Source of the DNA: Nitrospira sp.
GTDB taxonomy: Bacteria; Nitrospirota; Nitrospiria; Nitrospirales; Nitrospiraceae
Assembly: GCA_025360665.1 (NCBI GenBank)
Contig: JANYBU010000373.1
Coordinates: forward strand, 1-6,021
DNA length: 6,021 bases
Direction of reading: 5' to 3'
Shown here: positions 1 through 4,689 of the stretch, piece by piece
Position numbering within the stretch: the stretch's first letter is position 1
Layout: each line of letters opens with the position of its first letter
Made by a program: the position numbers and the translations under genes
The notes under the pieces: generated by a model
Seen by the model: only the letters and a program-made list of their open reading frames with translations
The model's database searches: none
What the model was told of the DNA's origin: nothing

Positions 1-1
1 C

Positions 2-241
2 TGTCCCGTCAACGCATTGGCCATGACCAAGATGTATGAGTTCTCGACCCACGATAAGCGCACCTTGCTGTTCGACAAGAAGCGGCTGTACGACATCGGC
101 GAGCGCCATCTTGACGATGCAAAAAAATACTTATACGCGCATAATCAGGAAAAGAACGTTGAGGAAAGTCGGGGATATCGGTATTACTTCCCGCAATCGG
201 TGCTGCAGCCGACTCAACCACCACCCAAGCATCTGGGCTGA
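2..241 (+). CDS. nuoI: NADH-quinone oxidoreductase subunit I, C-terminal part (5' end outside window)
   Basis: This is the 3' end of nuoI, in frame from base 2 and ending at TGA 239-241. About 79 codons are visible. NuoI (TYKY/Nqo9) is the 2[4Fe-4S] ferredoxin-like subunit that carries electrons through clusters N6a and N6b towards N2 and quinone, at the junction of the peripheral and membrane arms on the cytoplasmic side. The first visible residues, CPVNALAMTKMYE, match the end of the second CxxCxxCxxxCP motif and the helix after it. In 2[4Fe-4S] folds that last cysteine ligates the cluster of the other motif. The rest is a hydrophilic tail (KRTLLFDKKRLYDIGERH, then a Tyr- and Pro-rich end) typical of NuoI. 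The stop lies 8 bases before nuoJ, which supports co-transcription. The call rests on the Cys-Pro context, the tail and the position directly before nuoJ; the upstream ferredoxin motifs cannot be seen. Confidence 0.9.
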   Translation, partial: CPVNALAMTKMYEFSTHDKRTLLFDKKRLYDIGERHLDDAKKYLYAHNQEKNVEESRGYRYYFPQSVLQPTQPPPKHLG

Positions 242-249
242 GTCGAGCG

Positions 250-774
250 ATGGTTTTGGTCTTTTTTACTTATTTCGCACTGGTCAGTATTGCGGCGGGC
301 GTCTTGACTGTCGCGCTCAAGCACCCGGTGCATTGCGGCCTGGCGCTGCTGACCCTGTTGCTCCACGTCTCCGGACTCTTCATTCTCCTCAACGCCGAGT
401 TCCTCTGGGCTGTGCAGCTCATCGTCTACGCCGGTGCGATCCTCGTCTTGTACCTCTTCGTACTGATGCTCTTGAACTTGAAGACCGACGACCGGTATTT
501 ACACTCCTCCTACCTGTATTTTTTGGTTCCAGCGGCTATCGGATCATTGTACGTGTTGGCCCTCCTGGTCCGTTCACCCTTCGGAGGCGCAAAAGGCGAT
601 GCGCCCACGGTGGCGGTGCTCCAGGACGGCGACACCTACGCGGTCGGGATCAAGATGTTCAGTGATTATCTGTTGCAGTTCGAAATTGTCGGGGTGTTCC
701 TGTTAGGCGCCGTCATCGGAGCGATCGTGCTGGCAAAAACGCCGAAACCGATCACTGACAAACGTGCGCGGTAA
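250..774 (+). CDS. nuoJ: NADH-quinone oxidoreductase subunit J
   Basis: A 174-residue integral membrane protein with about five predicted hydrophobic helices, the usual NuoJ (ND6/Nqo10) size. NuoJ sits between NuoH/NuoA and NuoK and helps couple quinone reduction to the antiporter-like pumps. Diagnostic segments are KHPVHCGLALL (residues 24-34), the TM3 motif AVQLIVYAGAILVLYLFVLM (54-73) with the conserved Tyr60 in the region that forms a pi-bulge in solved structures, and YLLQFEIVGVFLLGAVIGAI (140-159) with the conserved Phe-Glu pair (Glu145). A charged tail, PKPITDKRAR, ends the protein. The ATG at 250 is the only good start and gives the expected N-terminal helix. The ribosome-binding site is weak: a GAG at 245-247 is too close to the start, so coupling to nuoI, which ends 8 bases upstream, is plausible. 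Nothing is truncated. Confidence 0.97.
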   Translation: MVLVFFTYFALVSIAAGVLTVALKHPVHCGLALLTLLLHVSGLFILLNAEFLWAVQLIVYAGAILVLYLFVLMLLNLKTDDRYLHSSYLYFLVPAAIGSLYVLALLVRSPFGGAKGDAPTVAVLQDGDTYAVGIKMFSDYLLQFEIVGVFLLGAVIGAIVLAKTPKPITDKRAR

Positions 775-846
775 GGGGTTCGACGGAAACGACAGGACCG
801 CTTCCCTTGTCCCACGATTTAGGGTTCACAATCCACGAGGCCTCCT
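775..846 (+). other. nuoJ-nuoK spacer with no recognised element
   Basis: These 72 bases are the only sizeable gap in the window. I see no convincing sigma-70 promoter pair, rho-independent terminator or open reading frame with coding character. A possible 4-bp GGAC/GTCC pairing (around 796-812) with a loop of about 10 bases is too weak to call a hairpin. The 8-base palindrome GAGGCCTC at 837-844 overlaps the nuoK ribosome-binding site and is probably chance. Confidence 0.6.
836..840 (+). promoter_or_regulatory. Probable ribosome-binding site of nuoK
   Basis: CGAGG ends 6 bases before the ATG at 847 and partly complements the 16S rRNA anti-Shine-Dalgarno sequence. It supports the ATG at 847 as the nuoK start. 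The downstream CCTCC would pair with it only in a very tight hairpin, so a regulatory role is doubtful. Confidence 0.5.
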
Positions 847-1149
847 ATGGTTCCTTTAAGCGCATATGTCGCCGTCAGCGCCGTGCTCTTTATCACCGGC
901 CTGCTCGGCGTATTGATCAGACGGAACTTCATCATCGTGCTGATGTCTGTCGAGATCATGTTGAACGCGGCGAACATCAACCTCGTAGCCTTTTCCTATT
1001 ACCTGGAATCAATGGCGGGCCAACTGGTGGCTCTCTTCGTCATCGCCATTGCGGCCGGAGAAGCGGCGATCGGGCTGGCCATCATCATCGTCGTGTTCCG
1101 TGGAAAGATCTCAACGAATGTGGACGAGATGAACCTTTTGAAGTGGTAA
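847..1149 (+). CDS. nuoK: NADH-quinone oxidoreductase subunit K
   Basis: A 100-residue protein with three hydrophobic helices, exactly the family length. NuoK (ND4L/Nqo11) lies between NuoJ and the first antiporter-like subunit and contributes membrane-embedded glutamates to the charged central axis. Both key residues sit at the E. coli positions: Glu36 in LMSVEIMLNAANINLVAFS (TM2) and Glu72 in IAAGEAAIGLAIIIVVFR (TM3). The cytoplasmic loop arginines RR (25-26) are also present. The ATG at 847 has an upstream CGAGG and gives the usual N-terminus (VPLSAYVAVSAVLFITG). The TAA is one base before the nuoL start, so the two are probably translationally coupled. The family identification is secure. 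Confidence 0.98.
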   Translation: MVPLSAYVAVSAVLFITGLLGVLIRRNFIIVLMSVEIMLNAANINLVAFSYYLESMAGQLVALFVIAIAAGEAAIGLAIIIVVFRGKISTNVDEMNLLKW

Positions 1150-1150
1150 C

Positions 1151-3115
1151 GTGACAGATCTATTGATAAAACTCATTCCGCTGTTCCCCCTGCTGGCCGT
1201 GATCCTGAATGGACTCGCGGGCAGGCGGTATTCCCACGACGTCGCGCACCGGCTTGCCTGGGGATCGGTGGGGCTGTCATTTCTCTGCACGATCGGCGTG
1301 TTTGCCGACATTCTGCGGACCGGCACGCCCCATGAAGTCATCGCCTATCAATGGATCTTCGGCGGCGACCTCACCATCAATCTGGCCTATCTCGTCGATC
1401 CTCTCACGTGCATCATGCTGCTCGTGGTCACGGGAGTCGGGTTCCTGATTCATGTCTACTCCGTCGGCTACATGCATGGGGAAGATGGATTCACACGATT
1501 CTTCACCTACATGAACCTCTTCATGGTCTCCATGTTGCTCCTCGTCATGGGGAACAACTATGTCGTGCTCTTCATTGGCTGGGAAGGGGTAGGGCTCTGC
1601 TCCTATCTATTGATCGGCTACTACTATAACAAGGTCTCCGCCGCGAAGGCCGCCTCGAAAGCCTTTGTGGTGAACCGCATCGGCGACGCGGGCTTCCTCC
1701 TGGCCATCTTCCTCATCTTCATCAATTTCAAGACGCTCGACTACACGAAGGTTTTCGCCCAGGTCGGGCAACTCTCTCCGGATATGGCCACAGCGATTGC
1801 TCTCTGTCTACTCGTCGGCGCAGTCGGCAAATCAGCCCAACTCCCCCTCTACACCTGGCTCCCGGATGCGATGGAAGGTCCGACACCCGTGAGCGCGCTC
1901 ATCCATGCGGCGACGATGGTGACGGCCGGGGTCTACATGATCGTGCGGAACCATGCCATTTTCGATTTATCGCCGACGGCCATGACGATCGTCGGCGTCA
2001 TCGGCGGACTCACAGCTTTGTTTGCCGCCACCATCGGCCTCGTGCAAACGGACATCAAGCGCGTCTTGGCCTATTCGACGGTGAGCCAGCTCGGTTACAT
2101 GATTCTCGGGTGCGGGATCGGGGCCTATACGGCTGCCGTGTTCCACCTCATGACCCATGCCTTCTTCAAGGCCCTCTTGTTCCTTTCAGCCGGATCGGTG
2201 ATCCATGCGCTTTCGGGCGAGCAAGACATTCGAAAGATGGGCGGCCTCAGCTCGAAAATTCCATGGACCTATCGACTGTTTCTGATTGGCACGGTTGCCA
2301 TTGCGGGCATTCCGCCGTTGGCAGGCTTCTGGAGCAAAGATGAAATCCTGGCCCATGCCTTCACGCATCACCACTATCTGTTGTATGGCATGGCTGCCAT
2401 CGGCGCGCTATTGACCTCCTTCTACATGTTCCGCCTGATCTATCTGACCTTTTATGGCACCTCTCGCATGGACCATCATACCGAGGAACATGTACATGAG
2501 TCCCCAATGGTGATGGTCGTTCCATTAATGGCGTTAGGTGTTCTGTCCATTTTCGGTGGGTTCCTGGGGTTTCCCCCTGAACATGGCTGGCTCCATCAAT
2601 TCCTTGCACCGGTCGCGGGCACGGGAGGGGAACATGACGTGAGCACCGGACTCGTTCTCACGCTCATGATGATTGCCACAGGGATTGCCTTGCTGGGCTG
2701 GGGCCTCGCCCACTATTTTTATAGCGTGAATCTCTCGGCGTCGGATCGTCTGGCCGCAAAGTTTCAGGCGGCCTACAGGATCTTGCTCAACAAGTACTAC
2801 GTCGATGAACTGTATGACCTGTTATTGGTGGAGCCGACCAAGAAGTTGGGACTCCTGCTCGACTGGTTCGACCGCACCGTGATCGATGGCCTCGTGCGCG
2901 CCGTCGCGCAGCTAGCCGAATTGAGTGCGGCCGGTTCGACCTGGATGGAGAAATACGTGATCTACAGCGGCCTGAACGTGATCGGGTATGGCAACCATCT
3001 CGTCGCGAGACAGTGGCGGCAGCTGCAGACCGGGATGGTGCATCATTATGCCGCCATTATTGTGGCAGGGCTATTCCTGCTGGCGGTCATTATTCAGCTC
3101 ATCATGCAACTATAA
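1151..3115 (+). CDS. nuoL: NADH-quinone oxidoreductase subunit L with extended lateral helix
   Basis: A 654-residue antiporter-like (Mrp-type) pump subunit (ND5/Nqo12), the distal element of the membrane arm. E. coli NuoL is about 613 residues. Channel residues are intact: Glu145 in FIGWEGVGLCSYLLIGYY (TM5), Lys227 in GAVGKSAQLPLYTWLPDAM (TM7), His252 in ALIHAATMVTAGVY (TM8), His336 and Lys340 in LMTHAFFKALLFLSAG, and Lys396-Asp397 in AGFWSKDEIL (TM12). HVHESP (447-452) is a conserved loop. After LLNKYYVDELYD (545-556) comes the amphipathic lateral helix HL, and the last helix (632-654) anchors the C-terminus. Between VIDG (577-580) and QTG (626-628) there are 45 residues, where ordinary NuoL has about 20. 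That is an extension of roughly 25 residues, typical of complexes with an added NuoM. The start is GTG at 1151, one base after the nuoK stop, with only a weak GAAGTGG upstream. No later start fits the N-terminal PLFPLLAVILNG helix. Confidence 0.98.
   Translation: MTDLLIKLIPLFPLLAVILNGLAGRRYSHDVAHRLAWGSVGLSFLCTIGVFADILRTGTPHEVIAYQWIFGGDLTINLAYLVDPLTCIMLLVVTGVGFLIHVYSVGYMHGEDGFTRFFTYMNLFMVSMLLLVMGNNYVVLFIGWEGVGLCSYLLIGYYYNKVSAAKAASKAFVVNRIGDAGFLLAIFLIFINFKTLDYTKVFAQVGQLSPDMATAIALCLLVGAVGKSAQLPLYTWLPDAMEGPTPVSALIHAATMVTAGVYMIVRNHAIFDLSPTAMTIVGVIGGLTALFAATIGLVQTDIKRVLAYSTVSQLGYMILGCGIGAYTAAVFHLMTHAFFKALLFLSAGSVIHALSGEQDIRKMGGLSSKIPWTYRLFLIGTVAIAGIPPLAGFWSKDEILAHAFTHHHYLLYGMAAIGALLTSFYMFRLIYLTFYGTSRMDHHTEEHVHESPMVMVVPLMALGVLSIFGGFLGFPPEHGWLHQFLAPVAGTGGEHDVSTGLVLTLMMIATGIALLGWGLAHYFYSVNLSASDRLAAKFQAAYRILLNKYYVDELYDLLLVEPTKKLGLLLDWFDRTVIDGLVRAVAQLAELSAAGSTWMEKYVIYSGLNVIGYGNHLVARQWRQLQTGMVHHYAAIIVAGLFLLAVIIQLIMQL
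2891..3025 (+). other. Lengthened lateral-helix (HL) segment within nuoL
   Basis: These codons specify NuoL residues 581-625, between the conserved VIDG and the QTG that precedes the final membrane helix. Comparable alphaproteobacterial and Thermus-type NuoL proteins, as I remember them, have about 19-20 residues here. The extra part falls in or near SAAGSTWMEKYVIYSGLNV and the residues after it, a mixed polar and hydrophobic stretch that could continue an amphipathic helix, though Gly and Asn at 611-615 may introduce a kink. The reading frame is continuous through the segment. Exact boundaries need an alignment. Confidence 0.8.
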
Positions 3116-3124
3116 CGTACTGTG

Positions 3125-4684
3125 ATGTTAGAAGAACTGGCATCAACTTTTCCGATTCTCACCTGTATTCTTTTTCTCCCCGTCATCGGGGCGGTTGTCC
3201 TGTGGCTGTTCGACGACAAGGATATGGTCCGGACCTCCGCCTTGACAATTGCGCTCGTGGAGTTGGCCCTCTCCGTATTCGTCCTCTTACGATTCACTCC
3301 CGAATCGGCTGCCATGCAGTTTTCCGAACACGTACCATGGATTCCCGCCCTCGGAGTTAGCTACCACCTCGCAGTCGATGGGATCAGTGTCCTCTTCGTT
3401 GGGCTTACAGCGTTCCTCACGGTCCTGATCGTCATCTATTCCTGGGACACCGTCCGCCATCAAGTGAAGCTCTACATGATGGCGCTCCTTGCGCTCGAAA
3501 CGACCACGATGGGGGTCTTCCTCTCCATCGACTTGATCCTGTTCTTCGTCTTTTGGGAACTCATGCTCATCCCCAGTTACTTTCTAATTAAACTTTGGGG
3601 CGGAGGAGCGGAGCGGCACTACGCGTCACTGAAATACGTGCTCTATACCTTGCTTGGTAGCGTTTTCATGTTGGTGGGCATCGCCCTGTTAGACCTCAAT
3701 TATCATCAGTGGGCGACGTTGCGTCATATGGAGCCGACCTACTCGTTTGACTTGCTAGAACTGCTCTCCGCCCCGATCCCGCTCAGCCAACAAATCCTCA
3801 TTTTCTGGCTGCTGTTCCTCGGCTTCGCGTTCAAGGCCCCGGTCTTCCCATTCCACACCTGGCTCCCGGACGCCCTCGTCGAAGGCCCGATTGGCATGGC
3901 AGTGGTGCTGGCGGGGCTGAAGCTCGGGACATTCGGCTTCATCCGGTTTAGCATTCCGCTGCTCCCGGATGCATCGAAAAGCCAGACCGTCGTCATGGTC
4001 ATCATGGTGCTTGGATTGGCGGCGATTCTCTATGGGGCCATCATGGCGCTGATCCAGCAAGATTTCCGCCGACTCCTCGCGTTCAGCAGCATTAGCCACC
4101 TCGGGTTCGTGGTAATCGGCCTGTTCGCCCTGAACTATCAGGGGCTCCAAGGTAGCCTGCTCACCATGATTAACTTGGGGTTCAGTACGGCTGGTCTGTT
4201 TTTTATCGCGGGCTTTCTCTACTCACGGCAGCAGAGCACCCAACTGAGCTCATTCGGCGGCATGGCCAAACAGACCCCTCTGCTCGCAAGCTTCTTTTTG
4301 TTCATCGGGCTGGCGTCGATCGGTTTGCCAGGCACCAATGGCTTCGTCGGTGAATTCCTCATCCTCTTAGGAACCTTCAAGGCCAATTGGTTGTTCGGTG
4401 GGATCGCGGTCACCGGCATCATCTTTGGCGCGGCCTATTTACTCTGGTACTACGAGCGGTCGATGCTGGGACCGATCGGCAAGGCCGTCAAAGACTCCAT
4501 CAGCGATCTGCATCCCCGCGAAGCGCTCATCGCGTCGGCCTTGTCGGTGATGATTCTCTGGATTGGCCTCTATCCCGCTCCCTTCTTGAAAATGATAAAC
4601 GGATCGGTGCAGGCGTTAGTCGATCGACTGGAACGGGGGGCCGTGGCATCGATCGAGTCCAAGCCGCAGGTAAAGGTGGATTAA
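3125..4684 (+). CDS. nuoM: NADH-quinone oxidoreductase subunit M, first copy (NuoM1)
   Basis: A 519-residue antiporter-like pump subunit (ND4/Nqo13) with about 14 predicted membrane helices and the usual NuoM length. Residues are numbered from the ATG at 3125; an in-frame GTG at 3122 directly precedes it and is the alternative start. Key residues are Glu145 in FFVFWELMLIPSYFLI (TM5), Lys237 in GFAFKAPVFPFHTWLPDA (TM7), Lys266 in VVLAGLKLGTFGFIRF (TM8), His325 in FSSISHLGFVVIGLFALN, and Glu410 in GLPGTNGFVGEFLIL (TM12). Two features are unusual. The TM11 histidine found in many NuoM proteins (about H348 in E. coli, from memory) is Leu351 in MINLGFSTAGLF. TM8 reads LAG-L-K where the usual form is LAGxLLK, two residues shorter. 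The usual ER-HTR loop is replaced by SRQQSTQLSS. There is no clear Shine-Dalgarno sequence, and the nuoL stop is 9 bases upstream, so coupling is likely. The family call is secure; pumping capacity cannot be read from sequence alone. Confidence 0.96.
   Translation: MLEELASTFPILTCILFLPVIGAVVLWLFDDKDMVRTSALTIALVELALSVFVLLRFTPESAAMQFSEHVPWIPALGVSYHLAVDGISVLFVGLTAFLTVLIVIYSWDTVRHQVKLYMMALLALETTTMGVFLSIDLILFFVFWELMLIPSYFLIKLWGGGAERHYASLKYVLYTLLGSVFMLVGIALLDLNYHQWATLRHMEPTYSFDLLELLSAPIPLSQQILIFWLLFLGFAFKAPVFPFHTWLPDALVEGPIGMAVVLAGLKLGTFGFIRFSIPLLPDASKSQTVVMVIMVLGLAAILYGAIMALIQQDFRRLLAFSSISHLGFVVIGLFALNYQGLQGSLLTMINLGFSTAGLFFIAGFLYSRQQSTQLSSFGGMAKQTPLLASFFLFIGLASIGLPGTNGFVGEFLILLGTFKANWLFGGIAVTGIIFGAAYLLWYYERSMLGPIGKAVKDSISDLHPREALIASALSVMILWIGLYPAPFLKMINGSVQALVDRLERGAVASIESKPQVKVD
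4674..4679 (+). promoter_or_regulatory. Probable ribosome-binding site of second nuoM
   Basis: AGGTGG lies inside the last codons of the first nuoM and ends 10 bases before the ATG at 4690. It is a near match to AGGAGG at acceptable spacing. It supports that ATG and suggests the second nuoM is translated from its own site despite the very short gap. Confidence 0.5.
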
Positions 4685-4689
4685 TTCGT

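Noticed and set aside
36..665. Open frame of 209 codons on + overlapping nuoI and nuoJ
   Set aside because: It is a shadow in another frame. The translation is rich in Arg, Pro and His without any recognisable fold, while the overlapping frames encode clear NuoI and NuoJ.
796..812. Possible hairpin GGAC...GTCC in the nuoJ-nuoK gap
   Set aside because: It has only about four base pairs with a long loop and no U-tract, so it is not a credible terminator or attenuator.
837..844. Palindrome GAGGCCTC at the nuoK ribosome-binding site
   Set aside because: An eight-base palindrome is expected by chance in a window this size, and there is no second copy or adjoining operator-like structure.
807..1154. 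115-codon + frame beginning in the nuoJ-nuoK gap
   Set aside because: It overlaps all of nuoK in a different frame and has an Arg/His-rich composition. Only NuoK has conserved residues at the right positions.
2357..2511. Histidine clusters in NuoL (THHH and DHHTEEHVHESP)
   Set aside because: The HVHESP loop is common in NuoL, and nearby histidines vary in the family. There is no other sign of a metal site.
3755..4150. 131-codon open frame on the - strand inside nuoM1
   Set aside because: The product is dominated by Glu, Arg, His and Gln, as expected from reading hydrophobic codons antisense. It has no start context or family motif and lies fully inside a conserved gene.
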